Positions 1 through 6,299 of a stretch of 7,295 nucleotides of DNA are shown here, piece by piece (position 1 is the first letter of the stretch; every line of letters starts with the position of its first letter). Origin of the DNA: Planctomycetes bacterium RIFOXYC2_FULL_41_27 (GTDB lineage: Bacteria > Planctomycetota > Brocadiia > Brocadiales > Brocadiaceae). The stretch is taken from the NCBI GenBank assembly GCA_001828645.1, contig MHZD01000106.1:1-7295 (forward strand). Reading direction: 5' to 3'. A program made the translations under genes and the position numbers. The notes under the pieces were generated by a model. That model was given only the letters and a program-made list of their open reading frames with translations. It ran no database searches and was not told where the DNA came from.

Positions 1-306
1 GACAACCATCCACGACGGTATGATGTCATGGGCATGCCGTATGAGTAAAATAAATCCGCCACAGACGATAATCTTATCCACAAACGGGTCTGCAATACGT
101 CCGAAATCCGTGAGAAGGCCTTTTTTGCGCGCCAGGTAACCATCCAGCCAATCTGTTGACCATGCCAGGCTAAACGCAACTAGCGCAATAGTGTAATAAC
201 GGTACGACAAAAAATAGAAGAACACAATGGCCAGCAGGAGCCTCGACAGGGTTAACCGATTGGGCAGATTGAATGCCGTACATCTTGAAAAATCAAACGA
301 ATTCAT
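1..306 (-). CDS. pgsA: CDP-diacylglycerol--glycerol-3-phosphate 3-phosphatidyltransferase, N-terminal part (runs off the window)
   Basis: The first 102 residues of a CDP-alcohol phosphatidyltransferase are visible; the rest lies beyond base 1. The family signature D-G-x2-A-R-x8-G-x3-D-x3-D is complete at about residues 55-77 (DGYLAR, then G69, D73 and D77), with a further Asp at 52. These aspartates bind the metal ions and the CDP-diacylglycerol. The N-terminal stretch NLPNRLTLSRLLL is also typical of PgsA. One membrane segment covers about residues 21-50 and another begins near 79. The enzyme makes phosphatidylglycerophosphate from CDP-diacylglycerol and glycerol-3-phosphate at the inner membrane, the committed step to phosphatidylglycerol. 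The ATG overlaps the rimO stop as ATGA and has a good ribosome binding site inside the rimO end, so the two are probably translationally coupled. A related CDP-alcohol transferase cannot be fully excluded, but PgsA next to rimO is the best reading. Confidence 0.9.
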   Translation of the reverse strand, partial: MNSFDFSRCTAFNLPNRLTLSRLLLAIVFFYFLSYRYYTIALVAFSLAWSTDWLDGYLARKKGLLTDFGRIADPFVDKIIVCGGFILLIRHAHDIIPSWMVV

Positions 307-1640
307 TTGATCCTCTTTCCATTTTTTATAGAAGTTGCAGTCAGATCATATCCTGCGGTGCCGGTAATACGCATATTTTTTATATCACCCGCTTTTACAT
401 GATTTCCTTGAATAATCACCTTGCTGTCCACGTCGGGTGCATCTCCGTACGTCCTGCCAATCCAGCCATTATTGTTATCATTTTTCTCGTCAATGATAAC
501 AGGAATTGAATTGTCAATCAGGTCTTTGTGTTTTCTCAGCACAATTTCCTGTTGCGTGAGCATGACTTCTCTTAATCGCTGTTCTTTAATCTTTTGGGGT
601 ACTTGTTTTTTGAATGATGCCGCAGGCGTACTTTCTTCCTTTGAGTAAGTAAAAACTCCCAACCGTTCAAACTGGGTAGTTTTTAGAAATTCCAAAAGCT
701 CAGCAAAGTGATCCTCCGTTTCCCCTGGAAATCCCACAATAACAGACGTTCTTAAGAATAGTCGATTGATATGACTTCGTAAATCGTCAATTAAGCTCTC
801 TATATAAGCATGAGTTACTCCCCGCCCCATCTTTGCAAGGATTGTATCATTGATGTGTTGTATAGGGAGATCAATGTATTTGCAGATTTTATCCTGCTGA
901 CTTATCACATGAATAAGTTCCGGGTAAAAATGCCTTGGATGGGTGTATAGTATCCGTATCCATTCAATGCCTTCTATCTTTGAAAGCTTCTCTAATAATA
1001 CATGCAACTGCTGCTTCCCATACAAATCAACGCCATATGAAGTAGTGTCCTGCGAAATGACATTTATTTCCTTTACCCCCTCACTTGCCATCTGTCGAGA
1101 CTCTTCCAGGACATTCTCTATCGTGCGGCTGTAAAATCTTCCCCGTATGCCAGGGATAGCGCAATAGCTACAGTTATTATCACACCCATCTGATATCCTG
1201 AGATAGGCATAATGTTTTGGGGTCAGTCTAATCCGATTCCGCCAATCATCGTTGCACTGTGCTGGATGGTCTTCCCCCCTTTTTTGACCGGAACCTGACA
1301 AATTAGTTAGTTTATCAAAATCCTTCAGGCCGACAACATGGTCTATTTCAGGGACTTCTTTCTGCAATTCTTTGGGATACCTTTGGGCCAGACAGCCTGT
1401 TACGATGAGCTTTTTGCACTGTGCGTCTTCCTTCAGTTTTGCAGCCTTTAAGATCGTATCGATAGATTCTTTCTTGGAATCGTCAATAAAACCGCAGGTG
1501 TTGACGATCAGCACCTCTGCATCTTCAGGGTATTGACAGATAATGCTTCCGCTATCTGCCACCCTGCCAAGTATCTCCTCTGCATCTACCAGGTTCTTCG
1601 GACAACCCAAATTGATTAAAGCAACTTTTTTTGATTTCAT
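303..1640 (-). CDS. rimO: Ribosomal protein S12 methylthiotransferase RimO (radical SAM)
   Basis: RimO adds a methylthio group to the beta-carbon of a conserved aspartate in ribosomal protein S12, using S-adenosylmethionine and two 4Fe-4S clusters. All three expected domains are present. Numbering from the ATG at 1640 (445 aa), the N-terminal UPF0004/MTTase domain has its three cluster cysteines at 13 (LGCPKN), 49 (NTCGF) and 83 (TGCLA). The radical SAM core has CxxxCxxC at 153, 157 and 160 (DGCDNNCSYC). A C-terminal TRAM domain covers roughly the last 70 residues and contains GRTYGDAPDVD. The LGCPKNLVDAE and HYAYLRISDGC stretches point to RimO rather than to the tRNA enzymes MiaB or MtaB. 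An in-frame TTG at 1652 would add four residues, but the ATG gives MKSKKVALINLG, the usual family start. Neither start has a clear Shine-Dalgarno sequence. The gene begins 20 bp after the toxin stop and overlaps pgsA by four bases. Confidence 0.95.
   Translation of the reverse strand: MKSKKVALINLGCPKNLVDAEEILGRVADSGSIICQYPEDAEVLIVNTCGFIDDSKKESIDTILKAAKLKEDAQCKKLIVTGCLAQRYPKELQKEVPEIDHVVGLKDFDKLTNLSGSGQKRGEDHPAQCNDDWRNRIRLTPKHYAYLRISDGCDNNCSYCAIPGIRGRFYSRTIENVLEESRQMASEGVKEINVISQDTTSYGVDLYGKQQLHVLLEKLSKIEGIEWIRILYTHPRHFYPELIHVISQQDKICKYIDLPIQHINDTILAKMGRGVTHAYIESLIDDLRSHINRLFLRTSVIVGFPGETEDHFAELLEFLKTTQFERLGVFTYSKEESTPAASFKKQVPQKIKEQRLREVMLTQQEIVLRKHKDLIDNSIPVIIDEKNDNNNGWIGRTYGDAPDVDSKVIIQGNHVKAGDIKNMRITGTAGYDLTATSIKNGKRIK
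311..320 (-). promoter_or_regulatory. Ribosome binding site of pgsA, inside the rimO 3' end
   Basis: On the minus strand this reads GGAAAGAGGA, a purine-rich Shine-Dalgarno-like sequence whose AGG lies about 5 bases before the pgsA ATG at 306. It falls within the last codons of rimO and supports both the chosen pgsA start and coupling of the two genes. Confidence 0.6.
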
Positions 1641-1660
1641 AAATATTGGCAAAGTATTCT

Positions 1661-2029
1661 TTACTTTTTTATAGGCAGTTCCCGGATGCGGTGCCTTGTT
1701 TCTTCGACTATAATAACCGAACCCTTTGTGAGTGGTTCTAATGAGTTTTGTAACATTTCTTCAAGACGTTTTAAAACAAAAGGCGTATATGTATTACGAA
1801 GTCTGAAAATAATAACACTCGTCACCATCCCCCCGGAGAGCGCAACAATTTCACCAAAGTCTAAATCAAAGGTCAAAATAATACGATTTTCAGAAATAGC
1901 TTTTCGAAATATTTCTCTATCGGATAAACGATGTAAACCCTCTTCACGAAGATGTACTACATCGTGACCATTTTTTCTGAGCCATGCAACGATTCTTAAT
2001 GCGATACCCATATCTGCAAGAAATCTCAT
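1661..2029 (-). CDS. DUF5615 PIN-like protein, probable toxin of a toxin-antitoxin pair
   Basis: A 122-aa protein that matches the DUF5615 PIN-like family (pattern M-[KR]-F-L-x-D at the start, GHDVVHLRE, SDREIF, then [IV]LTxDxDFGE). Candidate metal-binding acidic residues are D6, D37, D55 and D57, as expected of a PIN-type fold; PIN domains are usually Mg2+-dependent RNases. RNase activity is inferred from the family and not shown by the sequence. The ATG at 2029 is chosen because MRFLADMGI is the normal family N-terminus. A longer reading from a TTG at 2068 would add 13 residues and overlap the antitoxin. The gene follows the DUF433 antitoxin gene by 10 bp, the usual arrangement for this pair, and ends 20 bp before the rimO ATG, so it is likely transcribed with its neighbours. 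No defect is seen; it appears intact. Confidence 0.85.
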   Translation of the reverse strand: MRFLADMGIALRIVAWLRKNGHDVVHLREEGLHRLSDREIFRKAISENRIILTFDLDFGEIVALSGGMVTSVIIFRLRNTYTPFVLKRLEEMLQNSLEPLTKGSVIIVEETRHRIRELPIKK

Positions 2030-2039
2030 TTTGTTTTTG

Positions 2040-2255
2040 CTACGCTGAATGGACTTCTTCCTGGGCAAGCCAGGCTGCGTACTCTAACGCTTGCTTGATA
2101 TCCTCAGTCTCGATATCTGGATAATCATCAAGAATTTCTTCAGTTGTTGCACCACGAGCAACCTGTCCAACAATTAAGGAAACTGGAATCCTCATTCCTC
2201 TGATGCATGCCCTGCCACCCATTATTTGAGAATCAAATGTTATCCTATCAAACAC
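2040..2255 (-). CDS. DUF433 family antitoxin
   Basis: A 71-aa protein with the full DUF433 pattern: VFDRITFDSQIMGG, CIRGMRIPVSLIVG, then ATTEEILDDYPDIETEDIKQALEYAAWLA. DUF433 proteins are small helix-turn-helix antitoxins regularly encoded just upstream of a DUF5615 PIN-like toxin, as here. They are thought to bind and neutralise the toxin and often to repress their own operon. The reading frame is open to an ATG at 2303, which would give 87 residues. I prefer the GTG at 2255 because it yields the usual family N-terminus and has AAGGTGG six bases upstream, while the extra 16 residues show no family match. With that start the gap from the ftsK stop is 66 bp. TAG stop, then 10 bp to the toxin ATG. 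Confidence 0.85.
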   Translation of the reverse strand: MFDRITFDSQIMGGRACIRGMRIPVSLIVGQVARGATTEEILDDYPDIETEDIKQALEYAAWLAQEEVHSA

Positions 2256-2261
2256 ATTACG

Positions 2262-2268
2262 CCACCTT
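2262..2268 (-). promoter_or_regulatory. Ribosome binding site that decides the antitoxin GTG start
   Basis: AAGGTGG on the minus strand, six bases before the GTG at 2255. It is the strongest Shine-Dalgarno match in this neighbourhood, and it favours the GTG over the upstream ATG at 2303. Confidence 0.6.
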
Positions 2269-2287
2269 TCATAAAAGCCTGCGTCAC

Positions 2288-2315
2288 AATTCGAATTCTG
2301 CACTCAATACAGTAT
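2288..2315. promoter_or_regulatory. Two short palindromes between ftsK and the antitoxin, possible operator
   Basis: The perfect palindrome AATTCGAATT lies at 2288-2297, and ATACAGTAT (4-bp arms around one base) at 2307-2315. Both are in the short gap between ftsK and the antitoxin, where an autoregulating antitoxin would be expected to bind. Short AT-rich palindromes arise easily by chance, and no clear -35/-10 pair accompanies them, so this is only a candidate. Confidence 0.25.
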
Positions 2316-2321
2316 ATTTCA

Positions 2322-4580
2322 TTATTCCATTTCCTGATTCATCCGCGCCATTTGGGCATCCCATTCTTCCAGGGTCAGGAATACCTCTCTTGCCTGACTC
2401 CCCTTGTATTCTCCGACAATACCGTCCTCAGCCATCAGGTCAATCAACTTTGCAGCGCGTGAATATCCAATCTCCAATCGTCTTTGCAAAAGGGATACAG
2501 ACCCCCTCTGTGTCTCCAGCACGATCCTCACCGCCTCATTGTAAAGGTTGTCTTTAGCAATATTCTCTCTTTCTGAAGTTCCTTTCCAGCTTTTCAACTC
2601 TGAATTAAAGTTTGGCGCAGCGCTCTTTCGGAGATATTCAACTACATTTTTTACTTCCTCGTCACTTACATAAGATCCCTGAGCCCTGACTAGCTTGGAT
2701 GTTCCCGGAGGCAAGAACAACATATCACCGCTTCCTAATAATTTCTCCGCTCCGTTTTGGTCCAGAATCGTCCTCGAATCGACCTTTGAAGCAACGTAGA
2801 ATGATATCCTCGAAGACAAATTTGATTTAATTAATCCTGTAATCACATCAACTGAAGGCCGCTGCGTTGCGAGTATGAGGTGAATGCCAACTGCACGAGA
2901 TTTTTGAGAAAGTCGAATAACAGAAGCCTCAACCTCTTTGGATGCCACCATCATCAAGTCCGCCAGTTCATCAACCACAACAACGATATGCGGCAAATGA
3001 AATTGTACATCGTCGAGATTTAGATCGCCCTCGGGATTTAAACGTTTTCTGATTTCGGATGTTCCCAGCCTATTATAGGCATTTATATGTTTCACGCCAA
3101 CACTGGCAAGCAAGGCGTACCGTTCTTCCATTTTATTCACCGCCCATTCCAGCACGGCTGCGGCTTTTTTCATATCCGTCACTACGGGGCTTATCAAATG
3201 GGGGATTTTCCGAAATAATGAAAATTCGACCATTTTCGGGTCTACCAGGAGAAGCTGGACATCAGTTGGATGACGCAGAAATAGAATACTCAATATGATT
3301 GAATTAAGACAAACGGATTTGCCGGAACCAGTTGTTCCTGCAATGAGTAAATGAGGCATTGACGCCAGATCAGATATGAGGGGATTACCAGCCGCATCCT
3401 TTCCGATCAGGAGTGGAATAGCCATTTTTTTCCGTATGTCATCGGACGTTTCCAGCAACTCCCGCAGCATCACCATTTTTCTCTTGGTATTTGGGACTTC
3501 CAATCCAATCGATGACTTTCCCGGCAAGGGAGCAACGACTCTTACACTCGGCGCCTTTAAGGCAATCGCCAGGTCATCGGAAAGGCTTACCACCTTCCCC
3601 ACCTTCGTTCCCGGCGCTAATTCTAATTCATACATGGCGATGACAGGCCCTCTTTCAATTTCTACGACTTCTGCGTTCACGTTAAACTGCACGAGGGTGT
3701 TTTTCAGCACGTGAGCACGCTGCGTAATTTGATCCCAATCATCCGAATGCTGGTCAACTACCGGCTTTTCCAGAAGATCAATTGGCGGCAGGTCATAATC
3801 CTGTTTTTTTTGTTTGATAGTTTCAGCATAGATATCTGGTTCTTCGTCTTCCAGATATTGTTCCCCATCATCTTGTTCCTGAATCTGTACAAACTGCTCA
3901 TTCTTCATTTCTTCAGTTACATTCTCAGAAATCGCATCCAGGTAATTATTGCCCATAATAGTTGAATTATTCAATGCATTTACATTTGCATGATAACGGA
4001 TGTTAGCGGCTTCATTTTCAGAATCGTGTGCTTGTACAGGCTTTTCTTTTTTTGCTCTTGATGCCTTGATAAAAGGAGAAACAGGCGTAACGTTGAGCAA
4101 GAGCATAAACGATATAACCACTCCCGATGCCAAAATAATTATCGTCCCTGTCAGATTGAAATATTCATAAAACCTGGAGACAACTACGATTCCGAAAATT
4201 CCTCCCACATTGGCTGATAGAAGGGATTTTTTGAATGCATAGCACCCAAGCGTCAGCAAAGATGCAAGGGAAAACAGCAGCAGAACAGATCCAATCATTT
4301 TTACCCAGAGATGTTCAATGTTCTCCTTAAAGAGATATGCAACTCCCAACCATGCCACCAGGACAACAATGAGATAAGAAGCCCTCCCCAGACCCGCCAA
4401 TGCGTATCCTGCGATTTGTGCCCCTGCTATTCCACAGAAATTATGTACAGGATTGTTGCCGGGATAATCAGCAAAAGGCGGATCATTGGGGGAATAGCTG
4501 AGAAAACTCAAGAAGATAAATAAAGCGGAGGCTATAAGGATAATTGCGGTAATGTAACGTATAAAACGTTTAATTTCCAT
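2322..4580 (-). CDS. ftsK: DNA translocase FtsK/SpoIIIE
   Basis: A 752-aa septal DNA pump that moves chromosome ends out of the closing division site and helps resolve dimers at dif with XerCD. The N-terminal part has about four membrane segments (roughly residues 8-29, 53-84, 95-135 and 144-164). An acidic, Gln-rich linker follows at about 180-265, shorter than in E. coli FtsK. The alpha/beta motor domain comes next. Its Walker A is GTTGSGKS at 415-422, Walker B is VVVVDELAD at 533-541, and the conserved LATQRPS is at 570-576. The C-terminal winged-helix gamma domain (about 677-740, SLLQRRLEIGYSRAAKLIDLM) reads the polar KOPS sequences and contacts XerD. The ATG at 4580 begins MEIKRFIRYI and has no strong Shine-Dalgarno sequence before it. 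The gene appears intact. Its upstream flank is a Uma2 remnant, so the native promoter region has probably been rebuilt. Confidence 0.96.
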   Translation of the reverse strand: MEIKRFIRYITAIILIASALFIFLSFLSYSPNDPPFADYPGNNPVHNFCGIAGAQIAGYALAGLGRASYLIVVLVAWLGVAYLFKENIEHLWVKMIGSVLLLFSLASLLTLGCYAFKKSLLSANVGGIFGIVVVSRFYEYFNLTGTIIILASGVVISFMLLLNVTPVSPFIKASRAKKEKPVQAHDSENEAANIRYHANVNALNNSTIMGNNYLDAISENVTEEMKNEQFVQIQEQDDGEQYLEDEEPDIYAETIKQKKQDYDLPPIDLLEKPVVDQHSDDWDQITQRAHVLKNTLVQFNVNAEVVEIERGPVIAMYELELAPGTKVGKVVSLSDDLAIALKAPSVRVVAPLPGKSSIGLEVPNTKRKMVMLRELLETSDDIRKKMAIPLLIGKDAAGNPLISDLASMPHLLIAGTTGSGKSVCLNSIILSILFLRHPTDVQLLLVDPKMVEFSLFRKIPHLISPVVTDMKKAAAVLEWAVNKMEERYALLASVGVKHINAYNRLGTSEIRKRLNPEGDLNLDDVQFHLPHIVVVVDELADLMMVASKEVEASVIRLSQKSRAVGIHLILATQRPSVDVITGLIKSNLSSRISFYVASKVDSRTILDQNGAEKLLGSGDMLFLPPGTSKLVRAQGSYVSDEEVKNVVEYLRKSAAPNFNSELKSWKGTSERENIAKDNLYNEAVRIVLETQRGSVSLLQRRLEIGYSRAAKLIDLMAEDGIVGEYKGSQAREVFLTLEEWDAQMARMNQEME

Positions 4581-4583
4581 AGT

Positions 4584-4589
4584 ATTATA
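4584..4589 (-). promoter_or_regulatory. Perfect -10-like box just before ftsK
   Basis: TATAAT on the minus strand, three bases before the ftsK ATG and just after the stop of the Uma2 remnant. No TTGACA-like -35 lies at the usual distance. A transcript begun from it would have almost no leader, so it may be a chance match in AT-rich DNA. Confidence 0.2.
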
Positions 4590-4592
4590 ATT

Positions 4593-4781
4593 CTACAAAC
4601 AATTCAGATACGGGGAACGAAGGTTGCCTGATTTCATCCAATACCCGGCATTTGAACCAAAAACTGCACCAAGTTTGTGTTCTGAAACAAATCTTTCCAA
4701 TGCAGCCGAAAGTTTTATTACTATATTTTCGTGTTCCATACTTGCTGGCACCATAACAAGTTCTCCGTATATTAATTTCAT
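4593..4781 (-). pseudogene. Uma2-family (DUF820, PD-(D/E)XK) nuclease fragment, both ends missing
   Basis: An open frame of 62 codons carries the middle of a Uma2-like protein: YGELVMVPASMEHENIVIKL, then VSEHKLGAVFGSNAGYWM, then GNLRSP. In intact relatives (about 180-200 aa) the RSP-like motif continues with an Asp that opens the PD-(D/E)XK catalytic core. Here it is followed by a Tyr and a six-codon tail ending in TAG, 12 bp before ftsK, so the catalytic half is gone. The usual N-terminal 15-20 residues before the GEL motif are also missing, because an in-frame stop and the transposase remnant lie just upstream. No useful nuclease can be made. The ATG at 4781 is only the first Met of the surviving frame. 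The piece most likely survives from an insertion or deletion event next to the IS remnant. Confidence 0.75.
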
Positions 4782-4807
4782 GTTAAATGCCCGTACTACT
4801 TGCTCAC

Positions 4808-5002
4808 CTAAAAGGGATTACTTAAGTCCGAATCATATTTGTCTTCAATCGACTCGCCCTCTTCTTGTTCCAGTATATATTTTCGTACCTTCGCCTCATC
4901 CAGCCACACCGTACTCACATAATACCCTTTTGCCCAAAATTAGCAACCTCGAAAATTCTGCTTCAGACGACTGTACTTCTCAAATACAATTTTAAAGTAA
5001 TT
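4808..5002 (-). pseudogene. IS200/IS605-type TnpA transposase, C-terminal remnant with internal stop
   Basis: Translating 5002 down to 4808 gives 64 codons and a TAG. The pattern is KIVFEKYSRLKQNFRGC, a TAA stop (4940-4942), then FWAKGYYVSTVWLDEAKVRKYI, an EQEEGES linker and a DLSNPF end. The FWAxGYxVSTVG-like block followed by a charged helix is the characteristic C-terminal end of Y1 (HUH) transposases of the IS200/IS605 group. The HUH motif and upstream half of the gene are absent: another in-frame stop lies at 5003-5005, and the antiporter gene ends 60 bp away. Two lesions, a large 5' deletion and a nonsense codon, show that this copy is dead. No tnpB and no IS end hairpins were recognised. 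Confidence 0.75.
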
Positions 5003-5066
5003 TTAGCACATTCTCAGTACGGTTTCAAATAGTAGCTTTTTATCATGTTAACAAATAATAATAATT

Positions 5067-6263
5067 TTATTCCTCATCTATACCTTCGGTCATCAATTTG
5101 GCAACCTTCTTTTTCTGATCGAGCAGATGATGAGGCAGGAAAGCAAAATTTGCTATCAAGGTCGGGATAACAGCGCTTGCGATAACTGCCGCGACTAAAA
5201 ATGAATATTGCTCCTGCGTCACTATGCCATGCGAATATCCGTAGAGCGCCGAAATCGTGCCAAAGGTAAGCCCTGTTGACATCATAAGAGTGTAATACCA
5301 TTTTTCTTTTTGCTTTTTACGGAAAATACCGACTACCGGATAGAGGCCGAATATCTTTGATATTACTTTACCGATGAAAAGCACCAAAAATATAATTGGC
5401 GCGCTTATCAAAGCAGCTATTGAAACAAGAGAGCCTGCGCGGATAAAATAAAACGGCGTAAGAAATCCCACGGTTAAGGTCCTGAACCTGCGCACCCACT
5501 GATGTTCTTTCGCTGCGAATTCCGCAAGGAGCATACCGGCAATATACGCTGGCAATACCGCCTCGCTGCCGGACCAAAGCGCAAGCGCTCCAAGGCCAAA
5601 GAGTACTAACGTTACCCACTTTGCCCGGATAGCAGTAGTCTTATTCCCGTAGACTTTCGTCAAAAAAGAGGTCACAACGGGAAAGAGCGCAAGTATGATA
5701 ATGCTCGCTACGATAAAAACGATTGTTTTGTAGTTAAACGGGGCAAAAAGAAGGCCAAGGGTGATTACTGTTCCAAGATCATTGATAAAGCAGGCGCCTA
5801 ATATACCTTTGCCGAACTCCGTCCTGTTAAATCCTGTCTCAAGCATTACCGCATAAACAACCGCCATTGAAGTGGTAGAAAGAGCAATGCCCGCCAACCA
5901 GCTCGCCTGGGGATCCCAATGGAGAATGAAACGGGCAAAGGCAGTGCACCCAAGGAACGGAGCAAGAAAACCAATTATCCCCACCACAACTACTTCTTTC
6001 CATTTAGATCGAATCACCTTTGGATCAAGTTCCGCCCCCGCCAGAAAAGTCAGCATTATTGCTCCTGTTGACGCCAGAAAACGAAGCCATTCAAGATTGC
6101 TTCCAAAGGCATCGGGACCAAAAAAATGGCTGACGATATTTGCGGCGACAACACCAATACATATTTCAACAAGCGCAATTGAAATCCTTAAATGATGCGC
6201 GATAATCGCTGAAAATACAGCCAGCCCCAACCATAACGCGGCAATCGTATAAATTCCTTCCAT
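5067..6263 (-). CDS. CPA2-family cation:proton antiporter (Na+/H+ or K+/H+ exchanger)
   Basis: A 398-aa, very hydrophobic protein with about 12-13 membrane segments, matching the Na+/H+ exchanger domain of the CPA2 (Kef/NapA-like) superfamily. Diagnostic stretches are FLAGAELDP at about 73-81 and LSTTSMAVVYAVMLE at 128-142. The ion-binding pair Asn161-Asp162 lies in ACFINDLGTV, and a conserved Lys occurs at 299 (FIGKVISK). In characterised family members an Asp-Asp pair goes with electrogenic exchange and Asn-Asp with electroneutral exchange, so electroneutral exchange is inferred. No C-terminal TrkA-N/RCK regulatory domain is present, and the protein ends in a short charged tail. It probably exports Na+ or K+ in exchange for protons across the inner membrane; the ion cannot be told from sequence. 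The ATG at 6261-6263 has a GAGAG run about 10 bases upstream. Remnant mobile DNA flanks it on both sides, and it has no functional link to its neighbours. Confidence 0.88.
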   Translation of the reverse strand: MEGIYTIAALWLGLAVFSAIIAHHLRISIALVEICIGVVAANIVSHFFGPDAFGSNLEWLRFLASTGAIMLTFLAGAELDPKVIRSKWKEVVVVGIIGFLAPFLGCTAFARFILHWDPQASWLAGIALSTTSMAVVYAVMLETGFNRTEFGKGILGACFINDLGTVITLGLLFAPFNYKTIVFIVASIIILALFPVVTSFLTKVYGNKTTAIRAKWVTLVLFGLGALALWSGSEAVLPAYIAGMLLAEFAAKEHQWVRRFRTLTVGFLTPFYFIRAGSLVSIAALISAPIIFLVLFIGKVISKIFGLYPVVGIFRKKQKEKWYYTLMMSTGLTFGTISALYGYSHGIVTQEQYSFLVAAVIASAVIPTLIANFAFLPHHLLDQKKKVAKLMTEGIDEE

Positions 6264-6299
6264 TCCTGAATATCTCTCTTTCGCTATCAGACAAATTAT

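Larger units (their letters stand above)
4593..5066. other. Gap between antiporter and ftsK: mobile-element scar, no intact gene
   Basis: This 474-bp stretch holds only the TnpA and Uma2 fragments described separately. From 5003 to 5066 lies a short AT-rich sequence after the antiporter stop, without a clear terminator hairpin. Short readings on the plus strand across this area have no recognisable protein content. Confidence 0.7.

Noticed and set aside
2207..2557. Plus-strand open frames across the ftsK 3' end and antitoxin
   Set aside because: They are antisense shadows of ftsK and the DUF433 gene, low in recognisable protein content and lacking a ribosome binding site.
4584..4589. Confident promoter call for ftsK
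   Set aside because: The TATAAT box is perfect but has no partner -35 and sits three bases from the ATG, so it is listed only at low confidence.
4624..4995. A 123-codon plus-strand open frame
   Set aside because: It lies antisense to the TnpA and Uma2 remnants, whose minus-strand translations match known families, while this frame matches nothing I recognise.
5074..5619. Two short minus-strand open frames (5074-5301 and 5368-5619) inside the antiporter gene
   Set aside because: They overlap the antiporter in another frame, have no recognisable domain, and the antiporter frame is intact across both.
6264..6299. Group II intron domain V downstream of the reverse transcriptase remnant
   Set aside because: The 36 bp before the antiporter ATG are AT-rich and lack the domain V hairpin and AGC-type catalytic triad pairing.
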